From contig NZ_LWMW01000147.1 of NCBI RefSeq assembly GCF_001639285.1, positions 1 through 64,000 on the forward strand: a stretch of DNA of 64,000 nt, written 5' to 3'. The position numbers and the translations under genes were made by a program. The notes under the pieces are model-generated. The model was not told where the DNA came from. It worked only from the letters and a program-made list of their open reading frames with translations, and did not search any database. This document shows positions 39,088 through 48,658 of this stretch, one piece after another (position 1 is the stretch's first letter; every line of letters begins with the position of its first letter). Origin of the DNA: Methanobrevibacter cuticularis. GTDB lineage: Archaea > Methanobacteriota > Methanobacteria > Methanobacteriales > Methanobacteriaceae.

Positions 39088-42000
39088 ATGGATTATTTTG
39101 AAGGATTAGAGAAGGAAACTAAAGAATTATATGAAATAGCTAACATGGCAAGGTCGAAAGGATTAGATGCTCAAACTGAAACAGAAATTCCTCTAGCTAA
39201 GGATTTAGCTGAACGTGTAGAGGGGTTAGTTGGCCCTGAAGGAATAGCTAAAAGGATTAAAGATCTTGAAGATGATATGTCTAGGGAAGAAGTGGCTTTT
39301 AAAATAGCTGCTGAAATATCTTCTCAAGAGTTTGATGAGGTAGGAAAAAAGCAGCGAGAAATCGATACAGAACGAGAAAGGCTTGCAGATCAGGCAGTTA
39401 GGACAGCTTTAGCTATTTTAACAGAAGGAGTTGTAGCTGCACCACTTGAAGGAATAGCTAAGGTTAAAATAAAAAAGAACTCTGATAACTCTGAATATCT
39501 GGCTGTTTATTTTGCAGGACCTATAAGAAGTGCAGGAGGAACTGCTGCTGCATTAGCCGTTCTTATTGGGGATTGTATTAAAGTAGCTACTAATTTAAGC
39601 AATTATCTACCTACTGATTCTGAAATTGAGCGTTATGTTGAAGAGGTGGAACTCTATGAATCTGAAGTAACAAATCTTCAATACTCTCCAAAACCTGATG
39701 AAGTTAGGTTAGCTGCAAAAAACATCCCCGTTGAAGTTACAGGTGAGCCTACAGACAATGTTGAAGTTTCTCATAGGGATTTAGAAAGAGTTGAAACTAA
39801 TAATATCAGAGGAGGTGCTTTACTTGCTATGGTTGAAGGAGTAATTCAAAAGTCTGCAAAGGTCTTAAAATATACTCACACTCTTAAACTTGATGGGTGG
39901 ACTTGGTTAGAAGAATATTCTAAAGAAAAAGAAGGAAATGAAAATAGTTCTAATCAGGAAGAAATATCAGATGAAGAAAAAATAAAGTCAGGTAAGGATG
40001 ATGCTAAGTATATTCAGGATATTATTGGCGGAAGGCCAGTTTTAGGTTATCCTTCTGAAAAAGGAGGATTTAGGTTACGTTATGGTAGATCAAGAAACAC
40101 AGGTCTGGCAGCTATGGGGGTAAATCCTGCTACAATGCAGCTATTGGAATTTTTAGCTGTTGGAACTCAACTTAAGATTGAGAGACCTGGAAAAGGAAAC
40201 TGTGTTGTTCCAGTTGATTCAATTGAAGGTCCTCTTGTAAAGCTTAAAAATGGGAATGTAGTTAGAATATCTACAGTAAAAGAAGCTAAGGCAATTAAGG
40301 GACAAATAGCTGAAATATTATTTTTAGGTGATATGTTAGTTGCATTTGGCGAATTTTTAAGAAATAATCAAACATTGCTTCCTTCAGCTTGGTGTGAAGA
40401 GTGGTGGATTGAAATTATTAAAAATTCTCCTAAATATAATGAAGGAGATTTAGATTTAGAAAAATTAGGTGATTTTAAAAACAAAGAAAATAGTTATATC
40501 TCAGCTAAGGATGCATTTGAAATCTCTAAAAAGTATGATGTTCCTTTACATCCAAACTACACTTATTCCTATAATGATGTTTCTATTGAAGATTTAAATT
40601 CTTTAATAAAATGGATATCTAAGTTTAAAAATAGCTTTATTGAAGATGAAGAGCTTAAGCTAGATTTATCTTATTCAAAACGTATTTTAGAAATAATTGG
40701 AGTTCCACATACATTAGAAGGAAAAGAAAATCCTCAAGTTGTTTTAAATTCAGATGATGCTTATAGTTTGATTCATACTTTAACTGAAGAATTAGCTATT
40801 GAGGATAATCTTAAAAATGATTCCACTCTTAATGCAGTGAATAAGATTTCAGCTATTGAAATAAAAATTAAAGCACCAATTTACATAGGAACTCGTGTTG
40901 GAAGACCTGAGAAATCAAAAGAAAGATTAATGAAACCAGCTCCCCATGTTCTATTCCCAATAGGCAATGCTGGAGGTAGTCGAAGATTAGTGGCTGAAGC
41001 TTCCAAAAAAGGAAAGATAAATATTGAAATTTCTAGAATGCGGTGTACTAACTGTCAAATTAGCTCTTTTCAATCTTTATGTCCTCATTGTGGATCACCA
41101 ACTGAAGTTGGAACTCCTAGTAGAAAAAATATCAATCTCTCAGGGATGCTAAGAAAGGCTTCTGAAAATGTTAATGTTCGAAGAGTAGATGAAATCAAAG
41201 GTGTTATAGGAATGATTTCTGAGTCTAAACTTCCAGAGCCTTTAGAAAAAGGAATTTTAAGAGCTAAGAATGAAGTTTTCACCTTTAAAGATGCTACTAT
41301 TAGACATGATTCTACTGATTTACCACTAACTCATTTCATCCCTAAAGAAATTGGAGTCACAGTTGAGAAACTAAAAGAAATGGGATATGAAAATGATGCT
41401 TATGGAAATGAAATAGAAAATGAAAAACAAATAGTTGAGTTAAAGGTTCAAGATGTTGTAATATCTAATAAATGTGGAGAATATCTAGTCAATGTAGCTA
41501 ATTTCATGGATGATTTACTAAATAAGTTTTATTCGATGGATAAATTTTATAATGTAAATTTAAAAGAGGATTTAATTGGTCATTTAATAGTAGGACTTGC
41601 TCCTCATACATCAGCAGGGGTTCTTGGTCGTATTGTAGGTTTTACAAACGCATTAGCTTGTTATGCTCACCCTTATTTCCATTCAGCTAAAAGAAGAAAT
41701 TGTGATAGTGATGAAGATTCTATAATGCTTCTTCTCGATGCATTAATCAATTTCTCTAAATCATATTTGCCCCGAACACGTGGGGGAAGCATGGATGCTC
41801 CATTAGTTTTATCTTCAAGAATTGATCCTGAAGAAATTGATGATGAGTCACATAATATAGATGTTATGGAAAAATTATCATTGGATTTCTTTAATAAAAC
41901 TCAAGAGTTTATAAAACCATCTGATGCTTTAGATTTAGTTGATAATGTTTCTATGCATCTTGGAACTCAAGCGCAATATGAAAATTTGATGTTTTCTCAT

Positions 42001-42450
42001 CATACTTCAAATATTCACGCAGGTCCAAATATATGTCTCTATAAAACTCTACCTTCTATGAAAGAAAAAGTGGAATCTCAGATAGAATTAGCTGAAAAAA
42101 TAAGAGCTGTTGATCAACGGGGAGTTGTTGAAGGAGTTTTAAGCTCTCATTTCTTACCTGATATAATGGGTAATGCAAGAGCATTTTCTAAACAAAAGGT
42201 TAGATGTACTACCTGTAATTCAAAATATAGAAGAATGCCACTTTCAGGTAAATGTAAATGTGGAGCAAACCTTATTTTAAGTGTTCCTAAAGGATCTGTA
42301 GTCAAATATCTAGAAATTTCCAGAGATTTAGTAGCTAGATACCCAATTACACATTATTTAACCCAAAGATTAGAAATTCAAGAATTTGGAATCGATTCAC
42401 TCTTTGAAAGTGATAAATCTAAACAAAGTTCTTTAGATGTATTCTTATAA
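39088..42450 (+). CDS. polC: DNA polymerase II (family D) large subunit DP2
   Basis: The 1120-residue catalytic subunit of the archaeal replicative polymerase PolD. The catalytic double-psi barrel motif is at residues 871-877. It reads NCDSDED, with Asp873 and Asp875 as metal ligands; the residue between them, usually Gly, is Ser here. It is flanked by PHTSAGVLGRIVGFTNA and YLPRTRGGSMDAPLVLS. Zinc sites include CTNCQ (Cys653 onward) with CPHCG, and CTTC with CKCG near residue 1040. The C-terminus KQSSLDVFL is a PIP box for PCNA. No intein is present. The small subunit DP1 is not in this window. Confidence 0.97.
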   Translation: MDYFEGLEKETKELYEIANMARSKGLDAQTETEIPLAKDLAERVEGLVGPEGIAKRIKDLEDDMSREEVAFKIAAEISSQEFDEVGKKQREIDTERERLADQAVRTALAILTEGVVAAPLEGIAKVKIKKNSDNSEYLAVYFAGPIRSAGGTAAALAVLIGDCIKVATNLSNYLPTDSEIERYVEEVELYESEVTNLQYSPKPDEVRLAAKNIPVEVTGEPTDNVEVSHRDLERVETNNIRGGALLAMVEGVIQKSAKVLKYTHTLKLDGWTWLEEYSKEKEGNENSSNQEEISDEEKIKSGKDDAKYIQDIIGGRPVLGYPSEKGGFRLRYGRSRNTGLAAMGVNPATMQLLEFLAVGTQLKIERPGKGNCVVPVDSIEGPLVKLKNGNVVRISTVKEAKAIKGQIAEILFLGDMLVAFGEFLRNNQTLLPSAWCEEWWIEIIKNSPKYNEGDLDLEKLGDFKNKENSYISAKDAFEISKKYDVPLHPNYTYSYNDVSIEDLNSLIKWISKFKNSFIEDEELKLDLSYSKRILEIIGVPHTLEGKENPQVVLNSDDAYSLIHTLTEELAIEDNLKNDSTLNAVNKISAIEIKIKAPIYIGTRVGRPEKSKERLMKPAPHVLFPIGNAGGSRRLVAEASKKGKINIEISRMRCTNCQISSFQSLCPHCGSPTEVGTPSRKNINLSGMLRKASENVNVRRVDEIKGVIGMISESKLPEPLEKGILRAKNEVFTFKDATIRHDSTDLPLTHFIPKEIGVTVEKLKEMGYENDAYGNEIENEKQIVELKVQDVVISNKCGEYLVNVANFMDDLLNKFYSMDKFYNVNLKEDLIGHLIVGLAPHTSAGVLGRIVGFTNALACYAHPYFHSAKRRNCDSDEDSIMLLLDALINFSKSYLPRTRGGSMDAPLVLSSRIDPEEIDDESHNIDVMEKLSLDFFNKTQEFIKPSDALDLVDNVSMHLGTQAQYENLMFSHHTSNIHAGPNICLYKTLPSMKEKVESQIELAEKIRAVDQRGVVEGVLSSHFLPDIMGNARAFSKQKVRCTTCNSKYRRMPLSGKCKCGANLILSVPKGSVVKYLEISRDLVARYPITHYLTQRLEIQEFGIDSLFESDKSKQSSLDVFL

Positions 42451-42495
42451 TTAATAAAGATTGTTCCATTTTTTAATTTTTTATCATTCATCATT

Positions 42496-42719
42496 ATTCT
42501 TTATTTTATAATTCTTATTTATTTAGTTATTTTATTTATTATTCTTTATTTTATAATTCTTATTTATTTAGTTATTTTATTTATTATTCTTTATTTTATA
42601 ATTCTTATTTAGTTTGTTATTTTATTTATTATTCTTTATTTTATAATTCTTATTTAGTTTGTTATTTTATTTATTATTCTTTATTTTATAATTCTTATTT
42701 ATTTAGTTATTAAATATTA
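42496..42719 (+). repeat. 45-bp tandem repeat downstream of polC
   Basis: Five contiguous copies with period 45 (ATTCTTTATTTTATAATTCT at 42496, 42541, 42586, 42631 and 42676). T-rich, and may also serve for termination of polC. Confidence 0.95.
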
Positions 42720-42821
42720 AAATATTCATATTATAAAGAATTTACTACCACCATTTTTCTTATTTATTTCTAATTATATGATTAGAACAGTAACCTTTAT
42801 ATATGAAAAATACTAATTATA

Positions 42822-42835
42822 ATAACAATTGTTAT
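42822..42835. promoter_or_regulatory. Palindrome ATAACAATTGTTAT, copy 1
   Basis: Perfect 14-bp palindrome, about 18 bp downstream of a TATA-like CCTTTATATATGA (42795-42807). A repressor bound here would cover the transcription start. Candidate operator for the nif-like locus. Confidence 0.6.
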
Positions 42836-42918
42836 ATTAATGCTCAATAAATTTAAAATTATTTATAAATTAAATAATTTAAGCAGTAACTTTATATATG
42901 ATGTGTGATAATTATAGA

Positions 42919-42932
42919 ATAACAATTGTTAT
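42919..42932. promoter_or_regulatory. Palindrome ATAACAATTGTTAT, copy 2
   Basis: Identical to copy 1 and placed in the same way about 20 bp after a TATA-like ACTTTATATATGATG (42889-42903). It precedes the small ORF at 43004. Confidence 0.6.
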
Positions 42933-43003
42933 AATTAATGATATAAAAAATCTATTTAATTAGTGTTGTGTGTGACTTTAACAAAATATATGGAGATCAA
43001 AAA

Positions 43004-43156
43004 ATGAATTTACTTTATAATACAAAAGAATCAGTAGAGTATGCTGCTAATGATTTAAGTACCAGTAGGTTCACCTATATATGCAATAGGTTTTTCACAT
43101 CTTATAAACTATTTTTAAGGCACATGTCTTGTTCTATCATTGATTTTATGTGTTGA
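43004..43156 (+). CDS. Small hypothetical or decayed membrane-protein gene
   Basis: ATG 43004 with GGAG eight bases upstream opens 50 codons, MNLLYNTKESVEYAANDL onward. After about residue 22 a neighbouring frame reads more like a membrane protein (VGSPIYAIGFSHLINYF, then LVLSLILCVDRRYW, up to about 43235). The locus may therefore be a frameshifted transporter pseudogene preceding the nif-like genes. The family is not recognised. Confidence 0.35.
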   Translation: MNLLYNTKESVEYAANDLSTSRFTYICNRFFTSYKLFLRHMSCSIIDFMC

Positions 43157-43413
43157 TCGCAGATATTGGCATCTAATAACTCTGAGTTTTGTTGTTGATT
43201 TTGTTGTAATTACTTGTAATTACAATAATTTGATTATAATTTAACATTATTTTAGTATTATTCTAATATTATTATAATTTATTTCAATGGCATATTGTTA
43301 AGTTAATACTTCGAGTTATTATCTGCTATTATCTGTTATTTATTAAATCTTATTTTTAATATAATTTTCAATGTTATTTTAGATTATAAGAACATAATAA
43401 ATACTATTAAAAA

Positions 43414-43427
43414 ATAACAATTGTTAT
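43414..43427. promoter_or_regulatory. Palindrome ATAACAATTGTTAT, copy 3
   Basis: Third identical 14-bp copy, 40 bp upstream of the nifH-like start codon, so positioned to control that operon. The methanogen NrpR operator (GGAA-N6-TTCC) is different, so another regulator is implied. Confidence 0.6.
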
Positions 43428-43467
43428 AATTATTGTTCGACTTAATATTTAAAACGAGGTATAAAAA

Positions 43468-44337
43468 TTGAAAAAAATAAAAGAAATTGCTATATATGGA
43501 AAAGGTGGGATAGGAAAATCTACTACTACATCAAATATTAGTGCAGCACTATCTGATGCGGGATACAATGTAATGCAAATCGGTTGTGATCCAAAAAGTG
43601 ACTCTACTAATACATTAACTGGTGGAAAATCTATACCAACAGTGCTTGAATCCTTGCGTAAAGGGAGAGGGGCTCTTAAGATAGAAGATGTGATATTTGA
43701 AGGTTTCAATGGTATTCACTGTATTGAGGCTGGAGGACCTGAACCAGGTGTAGGATGTGCTGGAAGGGGCATAATTACAGCTGTTGAGTTTTTAAAGCAA
43801 CAGAATGTTTTTGAAGAATATTCTCCAGATGTTGTTTTATATGATGTACTTGGGGATGTTGTTTGTGGTGGTTTTGCTATGCCTATAAGAGAAGGAGTAG
43901 CAGATCAAGTTTATACAGTTTCATCAGCAGACTTCATGGCAATATATGCAGCTAATAATCTTTTCAAAGGTATTAAAAAATATTCAACTGGAGGAGGAGC
44001 TCTTTTCAGTGGTCTTATTGCAAATTCTATCACATTTTCAGCACAAAAAGATATTTTGGAAGATTTTGTTAAAAAAACTGAGAGTACAATAGCAGGCTTT
44101 GTTCCAAGATCACTTGCAGTTACTCAAGCAGAATTGTCTGGTAAAACAACAATAGAAGCAAATCCAGACTCTGACCAAGCAAAAGTTTACAAGAAATTAG
44201 CTAATGATATTTATAAAAATAAAAATGAATATGTACCTTCACCACTAGAAAGTGATCAACTTAAAGATTGGGCTGAATCCTGGTCTGACAAACTTATTGA
44301 ACTAAAAAAACAAGAAGAGGGTGATTTTAAAATTTAA
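43468..44337 (+). CDS. NifH-like Fe protein (nitrogenase-superfamily reductase)
   Basis: A 289-residue Fe protein: an ATP-driven dimer that passes electrons from a 4Fe-4S cluster to a NifDK-like partner. The P-loop is GKGGIGKST (residues 11-19). Cluster ligands are Cys97 (GVGCAGRG) and Cys133 ([14 protein letters not shown]), and Arg100 is kept. YDVLGD is the switch II segment. The start is TTG at 43468 with CGAGGT seven bases upstream. A 14-bp palindrome lies 40 bp before it. NifD- and NifK-like genes follow without nifI genes between, unlike methanogen nif operons. Known relatives include NifH, BchL, CfbC and MarH. Confidence 0.93.
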   Translation: MKKIKEIAIYGKGGIGKSTTTSNISAALSDAGYNVMQIGCDPKSDSTNTLTGGKSIPTVLESLRKGRGALKIEDVIFEGFNGIHCIEAGGPEPGVGCAGRGIITAVEFLKQQNVFEEYSPDVVLYDVLGDVVCGGFAMPIREGVADQVYTVSSADFMAIYAANNLFKGIKKYSTGGGALFSGLIANSITFSAQKDILEDFVKKTESTIAGFVPRSLAVTQAELSGKTTIEANPDSDQAKVYKKLANDIYKNKNEYVPSPLESDQLKDWAESWSDKLIELKKQEEGDFKI

Positions 44338-44405
44338 ATAAATAATCAAACAATGAAAAAATCATTAACAATGAAAAAACCTTTTAAATGTATAAAAAAA
44401 TAGTA

Positions 44406-44432
44406 AAAATCGGATAATAAAGGCACGATTTT
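44406..44432 (+). terminator. Small hairpin between nifH-like and nifD-like genes
   Basis: AAAATCG (44406-44412) pairs with CGATTTT (44426-44432). It may stabilise or process the nifH transcript, or partially terminate it. Confidence 0.35.
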
Positions 44433-44486
44433 AAAAAAATAGAACATAAAAATGTGATATATAGAATAGAAGAAAAGAGGTATAAA

Positions 44487-46028
44487 ATGGCTAAAAATGA
44501 ACTTGATTCAGAAGATTACATTGTAGAGCTTGATAAAGTTACATGCCCAACACGTGAACAACGTGCTAATGGTACAAATGTGTATTTTGGAAAAGCAACT
44601 GAGCTTTTACAGGATGCTAAGGATGGGAATTTAAAATGTACTGAACGAGGATTTCAACAATCTGGAGGTTGTATTCTTAACTTTTATCTTGCTGTTAGGG
44701 TTTCAACTATAAGAGATGCTGCAATAATATTTAATGGTCCTGTAGGATGTTCTCATTCCGCATTAGGTTATAAAGAATTGTATGGAGCTATTCCAGAAGC
44801 TTTAGGAAAACCTACTAATTATAATCTTAACTGGCTCACCACCAATCTTGGTGAAGATGATGTGGTTTTTGGTGCTAAAGAAAAACTTATTGAAGCTGTT
44901 AAAGAAGCAGAAAAAAGATATTCTCCAAAAGCTATTTTCATTCTAACTACTTGTGTTACAGGAATCATCGGTGAAGATATTGAAGCTGCTGTAAATGAAA
45001 TACAGCCAGATACAAAAGCAACAATTGTTCCAGTTCACTGTGAAGGAGTAAGATCTAAAATTATGCAGACTGGATATGATGCATTTTGGCACGGTGTTTT
45101 GAAATATCTCGTTAAAAAACCTAAAAAGAAACAAAAAGACTTAGTTAATATAGCTAGTATGTTATCTTATGCATGGCAAGATAGAGTAGAGATTGAAAGA
45201 CTTCTTGGTAAATTAGGTCTTAGAGCCAATTTCATTCCAGAGTTTGCAAGTGTTGAGGATTTTGAACAATTAGGAGAAGCAGCAGTAACTGCACCAATTT
45301 GTCCAACTTACACAGATTATCTTTCAAGAGGACTTCATCAACATTTCGATGTACCGTTTTTCATGTATCCTTCTCCAATTGGTATAGTCAATACTGATCA
45401 ATGGCTTAGAGAAATAGCTAAGTATACTGGAAAAGAAAAAGAAGTCGAAGAACTTATCAAAGAAGAACATAAACAATGGGTTCCTAAGATGGAAGAAATC
45501 AATAAAAAATTCAAAGCTATCGAAGAAGAAAGAGGGGGTAAAAAAGTTGATGTTCTTGGTTCTCTTGGACAAGGAAGGCTTGTTACCCAGCTACCTTACT
45601 TTGAAGAGTTAGGTGTTACATCAAGTTCTGCAATGGCTCAGGATTTTGATAATATATTGATTGATGAATTAGAAGATGTTATTAACAGAGTTGGCGATTT
45701 TAATGTCATGGTAAATACATTCCAAGCTGCAGAACAACTCCATATCACCGAACAAACCAAGCCAGATATGGCTTTGACTTGTCCTTTCCAAGGTGGAGCT
45801 TGGAAACGTGAAGGTTCTGTTTCAAGGTTACACTCTTTAAGAGGGGATCCGAGAAAATGGAGTACTCAAGCAGGGTATGCTGGTGCAATTGCATATGGAA
45901 ATTTCTTGCTACAAGCACTTAAAAATGAATCACTACAAAGGCTTTCTAAGGAGAATACTGGAGTTAGTGTAAAAAAATGGTACTTAGATCAGCCAGATCC
46001 TTTATACTTTGCTGAAAAAGGGAAATAA
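44487..46028 (+). CDS. NifD-like component 1 subunit of a nitrogenase-superfamily reductase
   Basis: 513 residues from ATG 44487 (GAGGTATAAA upstream; the frame is open further 5' but that part is not protein-like). P-cluster ligand positions are all present: Cys62 (QQSGGCIL), Cys88 (GPVGCSHS) and Cys156 (LTTCVTG). The positions that hold the active-site cofactor in NifD are also kept: Cys272 (TAPICPTY) and His449 (VSRLHSL). Residues needed for N2 chemistry differ: after CEG at 185-187, the equivalents of Gln191 and His195 are Met193 and Tyr197. It therefore probably binds a complex Fe-S cofactor but reduces something other than N2. Relatives with this pattern include methylthio-alkane reductase MarD and uncharacterised homologues. 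Confidence 0.9.
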   Translation: MAKNELDSEDYIVELDKVTCPTREQRANGTNVYFGKATELLQDAKDGNLKCTERGFQQSGGCILNFYLAVRVSTIRDAAIIFNGPVGCSHSALGYKELYGAIPEALGKPTNYNLNWLTTNLGEDDVVFGAKEKLIEAVKEAEKRYSPKAIFILTTCVTGIIGEDIEAAVNEIQPDTKATIVPVHCEGVRSKIMQTGYDAFWHGVLKYLVKKPKKKQKDLVNIASMLSYAWQDRVEIERLLGKLGLRANFIPEFASVEDFEQLGEAAVTAPICPTYTDYLSRGLHQHFDVPFFMYPSPIGIVNTDQWLREIAKYTGKEKEVEELIKEEHKQWVPKMEEINKKFKAIEEERGGKKVDVLGSLGQGRLVTQLPYFEELGVTSSSAMAQDFDNILIDELEDVINRVGDFNVMVNTFQAAEQLHITEQTKPDMALTCPFQGGAWKREGSVSRLHSLRGDPRKWSTQAGYAGAIAYGNFLLQALKNESLQRLSKENTGVSVKKWYLDQPDPLYFAEKGK

Positions 46029-46200
46029 ACTTAAAAATTAATGAAAAATGAAAATAAAGTTAAAAATTAATGAAAAAGGGAAATAAACTTGAAAATTAAT
46101 TGAAAAAGGAAAATAAAGTTAAAAATTAATTGAAAAATGGAAATTAAGTTAAAAATTAATTTTTCAAAGGAAAATAAACTTAAAAATTGATTTAAAATGG
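46022..46200 (+). repeat. ~30-bp tandem repeat derived from the nifD-like 3' end
   Basis: Five to six imperfect copies of GGGAAATAAACTTAAAAATT-like sequence, the first being the last codons and stop of the nifD-like gene. They fill most of the 229-bp gap before nifK, which is otherwise atypically long for such a pair. Confidence 0.85.
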
Positions 46201-46257
46201 ATAATATTTTAAAAAATATGATATATCTATTTTCATATTTAGTTAGGAGATTAAAAA

Positions 46258-47604
46258 TTGAGTGATAATAAATCAGAAAATTATATAGATGAATCAAGTT
46301 CTCCCAGAATAGTGGAAGCTCCACGATATGGGTGTACATTATCTGGAGCTTATGAAGCAGCTGTTGGGCTAAATGAAGGTGTACCTATTCTTCATTCAGG
46401 TTCAGGTTGTGGTATGAGTCAGCTATTTGGCGCTAACTATGGAGGGGCTCAAAATGCACCTGGTGATTATGGAGGTTCGTCTACACCATGTTCTTGTCTT
46501 GTTGAGGAACATGTTATTTTTGGAGGGGAAGATAAATTAAGGAAACTTATTGATTCTACAATAAAAATATCAACAGGCGAATTCTTTACAGTGATTTCTG
46601 GGTGTGTTCCATCACTTATTGGTGATGATGTTGATGCAGTAGTTAATGAATTTAGAGATAAGGCACCTATTATTCATGTGAATGCTCCTGGATTTAAAGG
46701 GAATTCATTTGAAGGCTATGAACTCTTCTTTGAAGCTCTTGCAGATCAATTTTTAACACCTGCAAGAAGAAAAAGAAAGACATTAGTCAATATATTAGGT
46801 ATTGTTCCATTTCAGCATATCTTCTGGAAAGGAGAACTTCGAGCTACTAAAGAATTACTTGCAAAAGTTGGCATAGAAGCAAATGTCCTTTTTGGAGAGT
46901 TTGATACTGTTGAAAAAATTCAAAAAATTCCTGCTGCAGCATATAATATTGTTTTATCTCCATGGGTTGGACATAGGGCTGCTAATAAACTTGAAAAAAA
47001 GTTTGGAACACCTTATGTAAGTTTTCCAGGAGTACCTACAGGCCCTATTCAAACCACTAACTTTTTACGAAAGTTGGCTGAAGTACTTCCTATCAATAAA
47101 AGAAAACTTGAAGATTTAATTGAAACAGAAGAACGTAGAGTTTATCGTGGAGTAGAGTATGCTGGAGATATTCTTCAGTTTGACATTCCTAATGTTTATT
47201 TTGCAGTTGTAGCTGATTCAAACACTGCAGTAAGCATCACACGGTATTTGACTGATGAAGTTGGTCAACTTCCAGACATTGTTATCATCACTGATAATCC
47301 TCCAAAAGAGTATAGGGAGAATATTATTAATGCAATAACAAGTACTGAAGAGATCGAATTTACTCCAGACATTATATTTGAAATAGATTCTTTTAAAATA
47401 AGTCAGCTATTGAAAGACAGACCGTTTTTAAACCTTTATGCAAGTTCTCTTGAATCTGTTATTAAAGATGAATTAGAAACTACTCATGTAACTGTTTCTT
47501 TCCCTTCATATAATAGGCTGGTTTTAGGAGATAATTATGTTGGATATGATGGTGGACTTAATTTAATACAAGATCTCTTTTATGATAAAGCAGGTCCATT
47601 ATAG
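46258..47604 (+). CDS. NifK-like component 1 subunit of a nitrogenase-superfamily reductase
   Basis: 448 residues, partner of the NifD-like protein. P-cluster ligands are Cys26 (RYGCTLSG), Cys51 (GSGCGMSQ) and Cys116 (ISGCVPSLIGDD), spaced as in NifK. It lacks the extra ~40 N-terminal residues of A. vinelandii NifK. Other superfamily segments are SFPGVPTGP and the C-terminal SFPSYNRLVLGDNYVGYDGG. The start is TTG at 46258 with AGGAG eight bases upstream. It ends with a possible terminator before the ABC transporter genes. Confidence 0.9.
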   Translation: MSDNKSENYIDESSSPRIVEAPRYGCTLSGAYEAAVGLNEGVPILHSGSGCGMSQLFGANYGGAQNAPGDYGGSSTPCSCLVEEHVIFGGEDKLRKLIDSTIKISTGEFFTVISGCVPSLIGDDVDAVVNEFRDKAPIIHVNAPGFKGNSFEGYELFFEALADQFLTPARRKRKTLVNILGIVPFQHIFWKGELRATKELLAKVGIEANVLFGEFDTVEKIQKIPAAAYNIVLSPWVGHRAANKLEKKFGTPYVSFPGVPTGPIQTTNFLRKLAEVLPINKRKLEDLIETEERRVYRGVEYAGDILQFDIPNVYFAVVADSNTAVSITRYLTDEVGQLPDIVIITDNPPKEYRENIINAITSTEEIEFTPDIIFEIDSFKISQLLKDRPFLNLYASSLESVIKDELETTHVTVSFPSYNRLVLGDNYVGYDGGLNLIQDLFYDKAGPL

Positions 47605-47623
47605 TGGATATTTTTTTAATAAT

Positions 47624-47665
47624 AAGTGAGTATTATTAATTAAATAATCACTTTATATTTTTTTA
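47624..47665 (+). terminator. Hairpin plus T-run after the nifK-like gene
   Basis: AAGTGA (47624-47629) pairs with TCACTT (47648-47653); a run with seven T follows. It may lower expression of the transporter genes relative to the reductase genes. Confidence 0.5.
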
Positions 47666-47755
47666 TTTGTCCTAAAGGGTTCATGAATTAGTATAATAAT
47701 ATCTAATGGATTTCTTGCTTAATGAATTGTAAAAAAATTAAGGAGAAGTGATAAA

Positions 47756-48658
47756 ATAAGCGAAACTAAAGAAATATATGATAAAGAAGCTATTAATAAT
47801 GACCAGTCAAATAACGCCCTCAAAATTAGTATTTCAAAGATTAAAAAAACTTTTCAAACTAAAAACAAAGATTCTAAAGAAGAATATCTCACAGCATTAG
47901 ATGATGTAAATTTAGATATAGATAATGGAGAGTTTTTAGTTATTTTAGGTCCAAGTGGATGTGGAAAATCAACTCTGTTAGATATTATTGGAGGATTATC
48001 AACACCATCTGATGGTGAAATTAAAATAGATAATAAAATAATTGATGGGCCAGGATTAGATAGAGGAATTGTATTTCAACAATATGCTCTTTTACCTTGG
48101 AGAAGTGCTCTTAAAAATGTTACTTTCCCACTTGAAGCAGAAAAAGAAAAAAATGAACGTGAAGAAATTGCTAAGAAATATCTTTCTCTTGTTGGATTAT
48201 CTGGTTTTGAAGATAGATATCCTCACGAGTTAAGTGGGGGAATGAAGCAAAGAGTAGCTATTGCAAGAGCTTTAGCTATTGATCCTGAAATATTATTAAT
48301 GGATGAACCATTTGCAGCTGTAGATGCTCAAACAAGAGCTATTCTACAGGAAGATTTACTTAAAATTACAGAAAATACAAAGAAAACAGTTGTTTTCATT
48401 ACTCATAGTATTGATGAAGCTATATTTTTAGCAGATAAAGTAGCTATTATGACTGCAAGACCTGGTACTATTAAAGAAATAGTAAAAATACCATTTTCAC
48501 GATCATATCGTTTTACTACGGATTTTAAAAGTACTTCAGATTTTGCAAGACTAAGACATAAAGTTTGGGAGCTTTTAAAAGAAGAAGTCATTAAATCCCA
48601 AGAAATTGAGCATGAAGTTGAACTAAATGAAGTAATTGATAAAGGTGGAGGGATTTAG
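47756..48658 (+). CDS. NitT/TauT-type ABC transporter ATPase with non-canonical start
   Basis: About 300 residues; energises import by the adjacent permeases. It has Walker A GPSGCGKST, Q-loop FQQYALLPW, signature LSGGMKQRVAIARAL, Walker B ILLMDEPF and the switch His in FITHSIDEA; TARPGTIKEIV is typical of nitrate/sulfonate/taurine importers. From AAGGAG (47740-47745) to base 48241 the frame is fully open but contains no ATG, GTG or TTG; the first Met lies within the signature motif. The frame therefore must start at a near-cognate codon. ATA at 47756 (then AGC GAA, giving (M)SETKE) fits the ribosome-binding site and is one base from ATG. Confidence 0.85.
   Translation: MSETKEIYDKEAINNDQSNNALKISISKIKKTFQTKNKDSKEEYLTALDDVNLDIDNGEFLVILGPSGCGKSTLLDIIGGLSTPSDGEIKIDNKIIDGPGLDRGIVFQQYALLPWRSALKNVTFPLEAEKEKNEREEIAKKYLSLVGLSGFEDRYPHELSGGMKQRVAIARALAIDPEILLMDEPFAAVDAQTRAILQEDLLKITENTKKTVVFITHSIDEAIFLADKVAIMTARPGTIKEIVKIPFSRSYRFTTDFKSTSDFARLRHKVWELLKEEVIKSQEIEHEVELNEVIDKGGGI

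Noticed and set aside
39088-42450. Intein in polC
   Set aside because: The protein is 1120 residues with continuous family sequence across the catalytic motif; no splicing motifs.
45324-45572. Minus-strand Phe-rich ORF in the nifD-like gene
   Set aside because: Shadow of a Lys/Glu-rich coding region; no start signal or family.
43468-46028. CfbC/CfbD of coenzyme F430 synthesis
   Set aside because: Cofactor ligand positions C272 and H449 and a separate NifK partner are present, and an importer is linked; CfbD lacks these.
43468-47604. True N2-fixing nif operon
   Set aside because: No nifI1, nifI2, nifE or nifN, and the Gln191/His195 equivalents are replaced, so N2 fixation is not supported.
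48242-48658. ABC ATPase as a truncated 138-aa protein
   Set aside because: Walker A and Q-loop lie upstream in the same open frame; only the start codon is unusual, so the gene is full length.
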